Positions 9,048 through 15,859 are shown, numbered from the stretch's first letter. The stretch: 61,741 nucleotides of DNA from Clostridia bacterium (GCA_910575405.1 CAJTER010000029.1:1-61741), one strand, 5' to 3'. Program-made: numbers and translations. Notes: generated by a model not told the origin, from the letters alone.

Positions 9048-9677
9048 ATGAAAACAGGAAAAAAACGAGTACGGGCGGGGCTGGCTGGACTTCTGACAAT
9101 CACCATGCTTCTGGGCCTCGTTGGCCTGACTCTGGGGCTGTGCGGCTGCAACGTGACCCTGGCGGAACCGGAAGAAACGCTGACAAATTTTTTTGACGGA
9201 CTGAAAACAAAAGACGAGGATGCCCTGGTCTTTTACGCGGAAAACGAAGATATCCACATGCTTATCCACAGTTCTGGGGATAAAAAACAGTTGAACAAGC
9301 TATACGACAGCGTATTTCAGAACTTTTCCTACAAAATCCTTTCTGTGGATAAAAATGGGGAAAACGGGCGGGAAACAAAAGCAACGGCAAAAGTGGAAGT
9401 ATCCAACGCCGACTTCAGCAAGGTGCTGGAACAATACAAAAAGACTTCCTATGATTATATGCAGGCCAACCTCTACGCAGGTCTGAGCAAAAAGACCCTC
9501 AACGCAAAATGCCTGGAGCTGTTCGTAAAACAGGTGAGGAAGGCCGCCAAAAAGGCGGATATGAATACCGAAACTCTGACCATCCATCTGACGAAAAATG
9601 AAAACTACAGCTGGGATATGGAATTGACGGAGGAAATGATGAATGTCATTCTGGGTGGGCTGATCATACCGCTGTAG
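9048..9677 (+). CDS. Small secreted lipoprotein of unknown function
   Basis: The 209-aa product has a basic start, a hydrophobic stretch and a lipobox LCGC, so it is a predicted lipoprotein. The body (about 40-205) is an alpha/beta domain starting PEETLTNFFDGLKTKDEDAL, the form seen in DUF4878/DUF5105-like NTF2-fold lipoproteins. It has no catalytic motif I recognise. A nearly identical copy of the last 45 bases of the gene plus stop reappears at 10352-10399, beyond the toxin-antitoxin pair, suggesting a second, mostly lost copy. Confidence 0.8.
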   Translation: MKTGKKRVRAGLAGLLTITMLLGLVGLTLGLCGCNVTLAEPEETLTNFFDGLKTKDEDALVFYAENEDIHMLIHSSGDKKQLNKLYDSVFQNFSYKILSVDKNGENGRETKATAKVEVSNADFSKVLEQYKKTSYDYMQANLYAGLSKKTLNAKCLELFVKQVRKAAKKADMNTETLTIHLTKNENYSWDMELTEEMMNVILGGLIIPL

Positions 9678-9681
9678 AATA
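9634..9681 (+). repeat. 48-bp direct repeat, copy 1 (3' end of lipoprotein gene)
   Basis: The last codons and stop of the lipoprotein gene match 10352-10399 at 45 of 48 bases. The two copies bracket the toxin-antitoxin pair. Confidence 0.85.
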
Positions 9682-9688
9682 TTGGAAT

Positions 9689-10030
9689 CTATGAATCACC
9701 CGCATCCAATTCAGCAGCGAAGGTATTTTCATAGTCCTGAAGCTGGTGGTAGATGGCATCTACATAGACCGTTGCGCCATTGATTCTGTAGAGCATCATA
9801 TAGCGGTGCCGCTTGAAGCTAATAGAATGATACCCATGTTTTTTCAGCTGCGGATGAGCGCAGAGCCGCAGACTTCCAGCGGTAACCGACAATTGATTCA
9901 TAGTCTCCACAGCATCTTCCCATATATTGCGGGCAGCCTGTTCATTCAGTAAGGTGTACTGAAGATACGAAATGTAGCTGTCCAGCTGGGATAATGCCTT
10001 TGGGGCGATGATTACATTATAAGAGTCCAT
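9689..10030 (-). CDS. ParE/RelE-family toxin
   Basis: The 113-aa product matches the ParE/RelE fold in length and pattern: YNVIIAPKALSQLDSYISYL at the start, then a helical hairpin, then the beta-rich end RHRYMMLYRINGATVYVDAI. It begins 14 bases inside the end of the upstream antitoxin gene, the usual arrangement of a co-translated antitoxin-toxin pair. ParE members poison gyrase and RelE members cut ribosome-bound mRNA. The sequence alone does not decide between them. Confidence 0.85.
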   Translation of the reverse strand: MDSYNVIIAPKALSQLDSYISYLQYTLLNEQAARNIWEDAVETMNQLSVTAGSLRLCAHPQLKKHGYHSISFKRHRYMMLYRINGATVYVDAIYHQLQDYENTFAAELDAGDS

Positions 10031-10259
10031 GCTGTTTTCCTAACTGATGCAATGCTTCTTCCATATCCAATCCTTCTCCCGCGTCAATCTGCCGGCGGGA
10101 TTCGGCGAGATCGGAAAGCACCTGCTTTGTGCTGGCTGGAATGAAGGGGTTCGCCGGTTTTCTGGAAGTGAAAAGCTGCTGTGTAAATTCAAAAACCTTA
10201 ATTCTGGCATCTTCTGGCATTGCCTCCAGCATGGATATCGTAGCGTCTAACGTACTCAT
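10017..10259 (-). CDS. Antitoxin of the ParE/RelE pair
   Basis: The 80-aa acidic product starts at ATG 10259 behind a strong AAGGAGG site. It begins MSTLDATISMLEAMPEDARI, a ribbon-helix-helix or Phd-like DNA-binding start, and ends in a charged helix (LAESRRQIDAGEGLDMEEAL) of the type that wraps the toxin. It should neutralise the toxin at 9689-10030 and repress the shared promoter. The family is inferred mainly from the overlap with a clear toxin. A longer upstream reading frame exists but lacks a ribosome site. Confidence 0.8.
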   Translation of the reverse strand: MSTLDATISMLEAMPEDARIKVFEFTQQLFTSRKPANPFIPASTKQVLSDLAESRRQIDAGEGLDMEEALHQLGKQHGLL

Positions 10260-10351
10260 GAAAAAACCTCCTTCCAGGAATCGATCGTCAGTAAAATAAT
10301 CAGGAATCTTTACAAATAAATTATACAGGAACAAGGTGTGGAATTCAATAA

Positions 10352-10399
10352 AAATGATGAATGTCATCCTGGGCAGGCTGATCATACCGCTGTAGAATA
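10352..10399 (+). repeat. 48-bp direct repeat, copy 2 (orphan 3' end of lipoprotein gene)
   Basis: This copy matches 9634-9681 with three differences, including the stop codon context. No lipoprotein frame precedes it, so it is a leftover of a duplicated gene or the far side of the toxin-antitoxin insertion. Confidence 0.85.
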
Positions 10400-10412
10400 A
10401 GAACCTGTGAAT

Positions 10413-10476
10413 TGTGGATAAAAGCTGTGGATAAGTGGATAAGTTTGTGGATAACTTGAGGGAGATATGGGGATAA
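10413..10476. other. DnaA-box cluster
   Basis: TGTGGATAA, the complement of the DnaA box TTATCCACA, occurs perfectly at 10413, 10426 and 10446. One-mismatch copies lie at 10434 (AGTGGATAA) and 10468 (TGGGGATAA). All five face the same way. No dnaA, dnaN or replication gene is near, so this is more likely a DnaA-binding cluster outside oriC (titration or regulation) than an origin. It sits directly upstream of the LysR promoter. Confidence 0.65.
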
Positions 10477-10540
10477 TGTGGAAAAAGCATTTCGGGAGTT
10501 TGACACCAAACTGCCAGAAAAATTTGAAAAATAGTATCGC

Positions 10541-10569
10541 TTGTATTGGGCGGATATCATTTATATAAT
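10541..10569 (+). promoter_or_regulatory. Promoter of the LysR gene
   Basis: TTGTAT and TATAAT are separated by 17 bases, close to the sigma-A consensus. Transcription would start near 10576, so the translation start must be downstream of that, supporting ATG 10594. Confidence 0.65.
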
Positions 10570-10593
10570 AGGAGCATGATTGAAGGAACGGAT

Positions 10594-11496
10594 ATGACAT
10601 TACAGCAATTAAAATATATGATTACGGTAGCGGAAAAGGGTTCTATCACAGAAGCGGCAAAAGAATTGTTTATTTCACAGCCAAGCCTTTCCGGAGCAAT
10701 CAAAGAGGTGGAGAATGAAGCAAAGATTACCATTTTTAACCGTTGCCGGGCGGGGGTTGCGTTAACTACGGAGGGGATGGAGTTTTTGGGATATGCGAGA
10801 CAGGTTGTGCAGCAGATGGAGCTTTTGGAATCCCGGTACATAGATAATCAGCCGGAAAAGCAAAGGTTCTGCATTTCCACGCAGCATTATACGTTTGCTG
10901 CCAATGCTTTTGTGGAGCTTGTAAAGCAGTTCGGCCAGGAAAGATATGAGTTTATCCTGAATGAGACACAAACCTTTCAGATCATCATGGATGTCAGGAA
11001 CCGTTTCAGTGATCTTGGGGTTCTTTATTTAAGCAGGGCTAACGAAAATATACTGGTGAAAGTTTTTGAAGAATATAATCTGAAATTTTATGAGTTATTT
11101 ACAGCAGATCCCCATGTGTTTCTGCGGAAAGGGCATCTACTGGCAGACCGGGAGAAGATCAGCTTGGAAGATCTGAAACCATACCCAAGGCTGAATTTTG
11201 TGCAGGGGGCTTATGAATCTTCCAACTTTGCGGAGGAACTGTTCAGTAACGAGGTTGCGGAAAAGAGCATCCGGATCAGTGACCGTGCCGCCATTGTGAA
11301 TTTTATGATCGGGCTGGATGGTTATACCATTTCAAGCGGTATTTTCCCAAGGTATCTCCATGGGGACGCTATCATTTCTGTTCCTCTGGATGGGGATGAA
11401 ACCATGCGGATTGGATATATACTGAATAAGGACAGGGAACTATCCAAATTGGGAGAAATTTATGTGGAAGCTCTGAAACAATATCAAAAGGATTGA
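10594..11496 (+). CDS. LysR-family transcriptional regulator
   Basis: The 300-aa product has the standard LysR layout: an N-terminal winged helix (MTLQQLKYMITVAEKGSITE, LFISQPSLSGAIKEVE) and a substrate-binding domain from about 90 (HVFLRKGHLLADREKISLED). I chose ATG 10594 with GAAGGAACG upstream; earlier Met codons overlap the promoter. It stands directly before a LysE-type exporter and two remnants of amino-acid enzymes, including a trans-sulfuration enzyme. Its inducer is therefore probably an amino acid or sulfur metabolite. That role is inference. Confidence 0.88.
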   Translation: MTLQQLKYMITVAEKGSITEAAKELFISQPSLSGAIKEVENEAKITIFNRCRAGVALTTEGMEFLGYARQVVQQMELLESRYIDNQPEKQRFCISTQHYTFAANAFVELVKQFGQERYEFILNETQTFQIIMDVRNRFSDLGVLYLSRANENILVKVFEEYNLKFYELFTADPHVFLRKGHLLADREKISLEDLKPYPRLNFVQGAYESSNFAEELFSNEVAEKSIRISDRAAIVNFMIGLDGYTISSGIFPRYLHGDAIISVPLDGDETMRIGYILNKDRELSKLGEIYVEALKQYQKD

Positions 11497-11590
11497 AATA
11501 TAGGTTCAGCCTATGTTTTAGCATAAGAAATCAGTATTACCTATCATATGGCATTCCGCTGTACAATCGTAAGCGAAAGGAGGCGTTATT

Positions 11591-12175
11591 ATGCCAGGCT
11601 ATGTGATAGGTAATTTTTTTGTATATTCTGTGATCAATGCGTTTACGCCGGGGCCGGGGAATATTCTGGCTTTAAATACCGTGACGAATTATGGGTGGAA
11701 GAAAGGGCTTCCTCTCTTCTTCGGGATTTTCTCTGGGTATTATGTGGTTCAGATGATCTGTGCGGTATTTGTCTATGGGGTGAGTACGTTTCTGCCGGAT
11801 GTGCTTAGGGTGATGAAGTATGTGGGAGCGGCGTATATCCTCTGGCTGGCAGTCCATATTGCTGTCAGCCGTCCGAACGAAGAAGGCGTGGAAAGATCGG
11901 CATCTTTCTGGAAAGGGTTTATGCTGCAGTTTGTGAATGTGAAGATTTATCTGTTTGGGATTACCGCATTGACCGGATATGTGACCAATTTCAGTACGTC
12001 TCTGCCGGTGCTGGTATTCTTTGAACTTGTAATCGCAACGATTGGAACGGTTGCTACATCGGCATGGATCGGCATGGGGCTGGTGATCCAGAAGATTTAT
12101 CTGCGGCATTACCGTCTGATCAACGTAATCCTTGCTGTTACATTATTGGAATGTGTATACAGCATATTGAAATAG
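11591..12175 (+). CDS. LysE/RhtB-family amino-acid exporter
   Basis: The 194-aa product has about six hydrophobic segments and the LysE/RhtB signature near its start (NAFTPGPGNILALNTVTNYG). It should export an amino acid or derivative across the membrane. AAAGGAGG lies eight bases before ATG 11591. The adjoining LysR gene in the same orientation is a common regulator-exporter pairing. The substrate cannot be read from sequence; the decayed trans-sulfuration gene downstream hints at cysteine, homoserine or methionine-like compounds. Confidence 0.87.
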   Translation: MPGYVIGNFFVYSVINAFTPGPGNILALNTVTNYGWKKGLPLFFGIFSGYYVVQMICAVFVYGVSTFLPDVLRVMKYVGAAYILWLAVHIAVSRPNEEGVERSASFWKGFMLQFVNVKIYLFGITALTGYVTNFSTSLPVLVFFELVIATIGTVATSAWIGMGLVIQKIYLRHYRLINVILAVTLLECVYSILK

Positions 12176-12199
12176 ATATCTTTGGATATGGAGGTTATT

Positions 12200-12452
12200 A
12201 TGACGAGTCAGGATGTTTTCCATAAGGATAGGGAGTATATTTCCCATACATATCAGCGTTTTCCTGTTGCAATTCGGTGTGGGCATGGTGCTGCGGCGGG
12301 AGATTTTGGGATCGGGGCAGCATGGATCTACCTTTGGGGGAAATCCGGTTGTCTGTGCAGGCGGAGTTGAAGTGATGAAACAGATATGCAAGGCAGGATT
12401 TCTGGATGATGTTTCTGCCAGGGCTGAATATTTTACGCAGATGCTTGTCTGA
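12200..12452 (+). pseudogene. Acetylornithine-type aminotransferase remnant
   Basis: The first piece (ATG 12200) reads FHKDREYISHTYQRFPVAI, the start of class-III aminotransferases of the ArgD type. After a jump of frame near 12270, the sequence continues FGVGMVLRREILGSGQHGST and FGGNPVVCAGGVEVM, the region after the PLP lysine, and stops at EYFTQMLV. The PLP-binding centre and the true C-terminus are missing. It is a dead gene with a large internal deletion. Confidence 0.65.
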
Positions 12453-12479
12453 ATTTAGATAGATATGGAGGAAATTTTC

Positions 12480-13023
12480 ATGAGAGATGAAACAAAATGT
12501 TTGCACGCAGGTTATACGCCTAAGAATACGGAGCCGAGGGTGGTGCCGATTGTGCAGAGTACGACTTATGTTTATGATTCCACGGAGGATGTAGCGGCTG
12601 TTTTTGATGATCCGATGAAGTCGCTGATCTACTCCCGGTTTGGGAATCCTACAGTGATGGCAGTCGAAGATAAGATTGCGGAGTTGGAGGGCGGAGTTGG
12701 TGCCATGTGTACTACATCCGGGCAGGCGGCTGTGTTGCTGTCCCTGCTTAATATCTGCGATGCGGGTGACAGCTTTATCAGTACGACTGAAATTTACGGC
12801 GGTTCTGTAAACCTGTTTTCTTACACGCTGAAAAGGCTGGGGATTGAGTGCATCTATATTGATAAGAATGCAACTCTCCTGCCGCACATTCCGCATTTCT
12901 CCTGAACCTTGGGCTGGAGACCCTGGCGGTGAGGATGAAGCAGTATTGTGAAAACGCGCTGGCAGTTGCCCGGTATCTGGAGAAGTCTGGATATGTGGAA
13001 TGTGTGAATTATCCGAACTTGTG
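12480..13023 (+). pseudogene. Trans-sulfuration PLP enzyme remnant (methionine gamma-lyase / O-acetylhomoserine type)
   Basis: ATG 12480 opens a good N-terminus of the Cys/Met-metabolism PLP family: ETKCLHAGY, PIVQSTTYVY, SRFGNPTVMAVEDKIAELEG and TSGQAAVLLSLLN, with EIYGGSVNLF. At about 12885 the frame is lost. In another frame it resumes at AFLLNLGLETLAVRMKQY, about 100 residues further along the family, and fades after VNYPNL. The stretch with the PLP lysine is gone, so no activity is possible. The function would have fitted the neighbouring LysR and LysE genes. Confidence 0.75.
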
Positions 13024-13071
13024 TGCTGCATCCTGCCAGAGTTTGAAGTAGTTGCATCCTGAATAAAAGCA

Positions 13072-13107
13072 AACGCAGAGCCTCAAATCGAAAAGCCCTG
13101 CGTTTTT
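13072..13107. terminator. Bidirectional terminator between the remnants and the tRNA gene
   Basis: ACGCAGAGC and GCCCTGCGT form the stem. TTTTTT follows on the plus strand and TTGCTTTT on the minus strand. It can end the minus-strand tRNA transcript as well as anything arriving from the left. Confidence 0.75.
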
Positions 13108-13115
13108 TCGTATTT

Positions 13116-13191
13116 TGGTGATCTGTGGCGGGCTCGAACCGCCGACCTTCTGGTTGTCACCCAGACGCTCTCCCAGCTGAGCTAACAAATC
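13116..13191 (-). tRNA. tRNA-Val (anticodon GAC)
   Basis: A full 76-base tRNA with encoded CCA reads from 13191 leftward. The acceptor stem GATTTGT/ACAGATC, D-arm GCTC/GAGC, anticodon stem TCTGG/CCAGA with loop GTGACAA, and T-arm GGCGG-TTCGAGC-CCGCC all pair. The anticodon is GAC, reading GUC/GUU valine codons. Its 5' half, from the anticodon loop outward, recurs at 35255, 51234 and 56118. The gene is therefore the target of the integrative elements to its right, and its own 5' half probably comes from element 1. Confidence 0.93.
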
Positions 13192-13211
13192 GGGATGTTT
13201 TAAGCATTTAC

Positions 13212-13241
13212 AGTGTACCACAGGAAGGGTAGGGCTGGCAA
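13212..13241 (-). promoter_or_regulatory. tRNA-Val promoter, carried on the element end
   Basis: On the minus strand TTGCCA, 18 bases, then TACACT lies about 21 bases before the tRNA 5' end. The same promoter with the same spacing follows the half-tRNA copies at 35255 and 56118, so integration replaces both the promoter and the 5' half of the tRNA. Confidence 0.75.
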
Positions 13242-13437
13242 GGTGCTGGAAGGAAAAAGTGGAAGAAATTCTGGAGGGGCAGAAGTCTATTATCTGCATA
13301 GGGTGGGGACTGGTGAGGGATGATGGCAGGGAAAGCTTCTGTATGGTGCTGGTGGGGAGTGTAGGGAGGCTAGGAGAGACGGCGGTACAGGGCAGGGAGA
13401 AAACAGGGGAGAAACCTTAGGAGGCCAGGCGGTCGTC

Positions 13438-13461
13438 GTCGCTGTCGTCGAGGACGGCGAC
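13438..13461. repeat. GTC/GAC-rich hairpin of the element left end, copy 1
   Basis: GTCGCTGTC pairs with GACGGCGAC across GTCGAG. The same hairpin sits at 35540-35563 in element 2, and a decayed form lies near 57293-57318. The whole 13190-13500 stretch holds no gene and is the conserved left-end sequence of the element family. Confidence 0.7.
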
Positions 13462-13562
13462 GGGGGCAGGTAGTGGTGGAAGGGGTTATTGTTGGGTGTA
13501 AAATGAATGGGTGTCCGTCCATTGAGGTAACGATCTGCTGGTCATGAGAATGTGAGAAAATC

Positions 13563-13592
13563 TTGTAATGGGATCTGGCTGTATGGTAGAAT
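13563..13592 (+). promoter_or_regulatory. Left-end cargo promoter of element 1
   Basis: TTGTAA, 18 bases, then TAGAAT with a TG extension. The same promoter, in near-identical surroundings, stands before unrelated genes at 35617, 57415 and, weaker, 58191. Confidence 0.65.
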
Positions 13593-13648
13593 AGGGGAAG
13601 ATAAATTGGAATTTATTGATGAAAATACGAATTTGATCAGGAGATGTT

Positions 13649-14428
13649 ATGGAGGAAATTTGGTGTACAATTCATACATGGCTTACTACAATAGAGCAAA
13701 ATGGAGCAATATTGAAATATATTATTTCAATATTGGGTGATGCTTGCCTATTTTTTATTACAGTTTATACATTTAGATTGACAATATTCCCTAAGAAACT
13801 ATCGTTTATCGGAATACGGAGATCTTTAAGTGCTTTCAATGGGGATTCGTTTGAAATTACACTTGAAAATCGTTCGCTATGTCCTGTAGTTATTAGATCA
13901 GTTGAATTGATATATAACTCTAATGTCATCAAGGTTTTTGATGGCTATTGTATTGTTGAGGGTTTTAAAACACAAACAATAAAAATGGAACCATATTCAT
14001 ATATTTTATTGAATGATGAAATAATGGATATTTCTTGCCTATCACCAGAAAAAATGTCATTATGGATTCAAACCACAAGAGGTTTACAATGCATTAAGCA
14101 TGTACGTTTTTCCAAGATAACTGATCGTATTAAACGTAAAAAATATATGAAATTCGCGTTTACTATGGTATGTCGTAATAGATACAATGATAAGTTGGTA
14201 GCTCATGATGTTGAATATGTGCTCTCTTTTATAGATCGTGCAAATGAATTAAGAACGGTGTTTATTACGAAAACAGGTATTATGAGTGAGAGCCTCTTTG
14301 ATTACGACGGTTTACCTAAAGAACTTATACAAAATGAATCTGAATTACGTAAATATTTTGATGAAGAGTTTAAAAAGCATGGTTTATCTTATAAATTGAT
14401 ACGATTTAAAGAACCATTAAAAAAATGA
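13649..14428 (+). CDS. Hypothetical protein, left-end cargo of element 1
   Basis: The 259-aa product is not recognised. It has one likely membrane helix near 24-45 (ISILGDACLFFITVYTFRLT) and then a soluble beta-rich domain with NRSLCPVVIRSVELIY and PYSYILLNDE. Base composition is clearly more A+T-rich than the flanking element core, suggesting separate acquisition. GGAG lies five bases before the start. It is the only gene between the left end and the conserved core, in the place where element 2 carries an unrelated membrane protein. A role as defence or immunity cargo is possible but unsupported. Confidence 0.65.
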   Translation: MEEIWCTIHTWLTTIEQNGAILKYIISILGDACLFFITVYTFRLTIFPKKLSFIGIRRSLSAFNGDSFEITLENRSLCPVVIRSVELIYNSNVIKVFDGYCIVEGFKTQTIKMEPYSYILLNDEIMDISCLSPEKMSLWIQTTRGLQCIKHVRFSKITDRIKRKKYMKFAFTMVCRNRYNDKLVAHDVEYVLSFIDRANELRTVFITKTGIMSESLFDYDGLPKELIQNESELRKYFDEEFKKHGLSYKLIRFKEPLKK

Positions 14429-14470
14429 AGATTGGCTGACGAAATAAAATCCCATTTATCAGGTTGCATT

Positions 14471-14497
14471 GCCCATGTGGTGAAGCACCACATGGGC
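14471..14497 (+). terminator. Strong hairpin after the cargo gene
   Basis: GCCCATGTGGTG pairs perfectly with CACCACATGGGC around a 3-base loop, 43 bases after the stop. There is no long T run, so termination may be partial. Confidence 0.5.
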
Positions 14498-14579
14498 CCG
14501 GAACCTTTTGAATCCCCCCAAAATCAAAAGCCTTCCTACCTGTAAACCTTCCGCTCTACAAGTATATATTATCCTTATG

Positions 14580-14620
14580 AATCCACTACTTTAGCAATTT
14601 GGCTACGGCAGTGGATTTTT
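14580..14620 (+). terminator. Terminator-like hairpin in the leader of the three-paralogue operon, element 1
   Basis: AATCCACT pairs with AGTGGATT and a T run follows, only about 35 bases before the first small gene and just after a TATATTAT promoter-like stretch. The same hairpin stands at 36814-36851 in element 2. Its position within the leader suggests attenuation rather than simple termination. Confidence 0.55.
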
Positions 14621-14653
14621 AATAGTTCTGTAGAAAAAAGGAGGTAACAAAAG

Positions 14654-14875
14654 ATGCATACAGAAGAATTATTGGAAATCCAGAACCGTGTGGAGGAAAT
14701 CAACATTGAAATCCGCACCCTATGGAGCACCCTTGAAGCCGTTCACGACGCAATGCGGGCAGAGTTTGCAAATCCGGAAACCTATCAGGACGCAATCTAT
14801 GGAATGTCCAGACAGGCGTATCGGCTGAAAGAAGAGGTAGAGCTCTTTCTGGAATGGATTAATGAAGATAGGTAA
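14654..14875 (+). CDS. Small helical protein, paralogue 1 (73 aa), element 1
   Basis: The 73-aa acidic product is predicted to be all-helical with the pattern IEIRTLWSTLEAVHDAM and YQDAIYGMSRQAYRLKEEVE. The next two genes carry the same pattern (LWSTL-x-AI-Y and Y-x-EALYGLLRQ), so the three form one family of helical-hairpin proteins. GGAGG is well placed. The element 2 copy (36887) differs at three positions. I do not recognise the family. Three tandem paralogues next to an XRE gene suggest a small regulatory or assembly complex. Confidence 0.8.
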   Translation: MHTEELLEIQNRVEEINIEIRTLWSTLEAVHDAMRAEFANPETYQDAIYGMSRQAYRLKEEVELFLEWINEDR

Positions 14876-14890
14876 AGGAGGTAACTTTGT

Positions 14891-15130
14891 ATGATAGAAG
14901 AAGAGCTAAGAAGTCGTATCTGTGGACGGTTGGAAGATGTCAGACAGGAAGTAGCGATTTTATGGAGTACATTGACAGCCATTTATGCTGCCTTGCAGAG
15001 CAATCGAAGTAATTGGGAACTGTATCAGGAAGCGTTGTACGGGTTATTACGACAGATTTGTTTGCTGCAGGAAGACCTGGATTCCTTTGTAGACTGGTTG
15101 AAGCGGCTGAGTAAAGGAGATCGGGTATGA
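14891..15130 (+). CDS. Small helical protein, paralogue 2 (79 aa), element 1
   Basis: The 79-aa product shares the family pattern (EVAILWSTLTAIYAALQSN, YQEALYGLLRQICLLQEDLD). It follows paralogue 1 by 15 bases, with AAAGGAGG ahead of the start, so the two are co-translated. The element 2 copy at 37124 is nearly identical. No signal peptide, metal site or enzyme motif is visible. Function unknown. Confidence 0.8.
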   Translation: MIEEELRSRICGRLEDVRQEVAILWSTLTAIYAALQSNRSNWELYQEALYGLLRQICLLQEDLDSFVDWLKRLSKGDRV

Positions 15131-15174
15131 TGTAAGGCAAGTATTTTCTGATAGACAACATACATAAAAAAATT

Positions 15175-15200
15175 CACTCGGACAAACAGGTGTCCGGGTG
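15175..15200 (+). repeat. Conserved hairpin between paralogues 2 and 3, element 1
   Basis: CACTCGGAC pairs with GTCCGGGTG across eight bases, 45 bases after paralogue 2. The identical hairpin is at 37408-37433. A related but less symmetric sequence (CACTTGGACAGATAGGTG) occurs at 15937, ahead of the surface-protein genes. No T run follows, so it may be an RNA processing or regulatory element. Confidence 0.45.
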
Positions 15201-15259
15201 GTTTGCTAAGATAGGCATGAATCATTACGAAAAGCGTGGAGGAAAGGAGAGCAGAGGTA

Positions 15260-15508
15260 ATGAACAAACAGCAATGTCACCTGTACGATGAGGTGCAGCA
15301 TATCAAACAGCAGATGGAAATTCTAAAGAGTACATTATTTGCCATTTATACAGCAGAACAGGAAAACATTTATGATGCAAGCACCTATATGGAAGCGATC
15401 CATGGAAGTGTCCAGCAAGCACGAAGGGTATTAGAAGAATTGCAGGCGGTTTTGCGGCTGATTTCTGAGGAAGAAGCGGATTCTGAGGCTTCTATAAAAT
15501 CTCAATAA
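15260..15508 (+). CDS. Small helical protein, paralogue 3 (82 aa), element 1
   Basis: From ATG 15260 (site AAAGGAG) the 82-aa product reads MNKQQCHLYDEVQHIKQQME, then ILKSTLFAIYTAEQE and YMEAIHGSVQQARRVLEEL, the same helical pattern as the two genes before it. It ends 17 bases inside the convergent XRE gene. The element 2 copy is identical in protein sequence. The overlap of the two 3' ends means their transcripts are antisense to each other. Confidence 0.8.
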   Translation: MNKQQCHLYDEVQHIKQQMEILKSTLFAIYTAEQENIYDASTYMEAIHGSVQQARRVLEELQAVLRLISEEEADSEASIKSQ

Positions 15509-15812
15509 TCTTGAGGATTTTTTCTTTTGTTTCAAGATCACAGCGCTGCACTGCGCGAAGGATTTCCTGCTCTAGGGCAAGAGAAGGGTTGTCGTATTGT
15601 TCGGAAAGTAAATAGTCAATGCTGGTATGCAGAGCATTGGCAATGGCAAGCAGGGTATTTAGGCTGACTTTCGTATGATCATTTTCAATATTGGAAATAT
15701 GGGACGTATAGCAATGGACCTGTTCTGCTAACGCATCTTGCGTAAGGCCGTGTTTCAGGCGGAGGGATTTTACTTTTCTGCCTAACTGGGCATAATTAAT
15801 TTCCTGTAGCAA
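15492..15812 (-). CDS. XRE-family regulator, element 1
   Basis: The 106-aa product has a clear XRE helix-turn-helix in its first 65 residues (LGRKVKSLRLKHGLTQDALA, CYTSHISNIENDHTKVSL, ALHTSIDYLL) and a short helical tail for dimerisation. It faces the three-paralogue operon convergently and diverges from the promoter at 15860 that leads to the surface-protein genes. It probably represses that promoter and its own. The protein is identical in element 2, so the two elements likely share one regulatory specificity. Confidence 0.88.
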   Translation of the reverse strand: MLQEINYAQLGRKVKSLRLKHGLTQDALAEQVHCYTSHISNIENDHTKVSLNTLLAIANALHTSIDYLLSEQYDNPSLALEQEILRAVQRCDLETKEKILKIIEIL

Positions 15813-15859
15813 TGGATCAGCCTTCTTTCTTGTCTGTGTAAAATAATTTAATATCCTGA

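Noticed and set aside
7003-9051. A 682-codon open frame on the plus strand
   Set aside because: It runs antisense across the LuxR and glucosaminidase genes, both of which have clear domains and starts. Its translation has no recognisable domain and it is best explained as a by-product of their codon use.
10413-10476. Chromosomal replication origin
   Set aside because: No dnaA, dnaN, recF or gyrase genes and no AT-rich unwinding region of the usual kind lie near the boxes.
12198-13031. A 277-aa minus-strand frame over the aminotransferase and trans-sulfuration remnants
   Set aside because: The plus strand gives recognisable protein families there; the minus-strand product is compositionally odd (rich in His, Arg, Pro) and has no domain.
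15175-15200. Known riboswitch class
   Set aside because: The hairpin and flanking bases do not match the cyclic-di-GMP, SAM, TPP or T-box patterns I know; it is kept only as a conserved hairpin.
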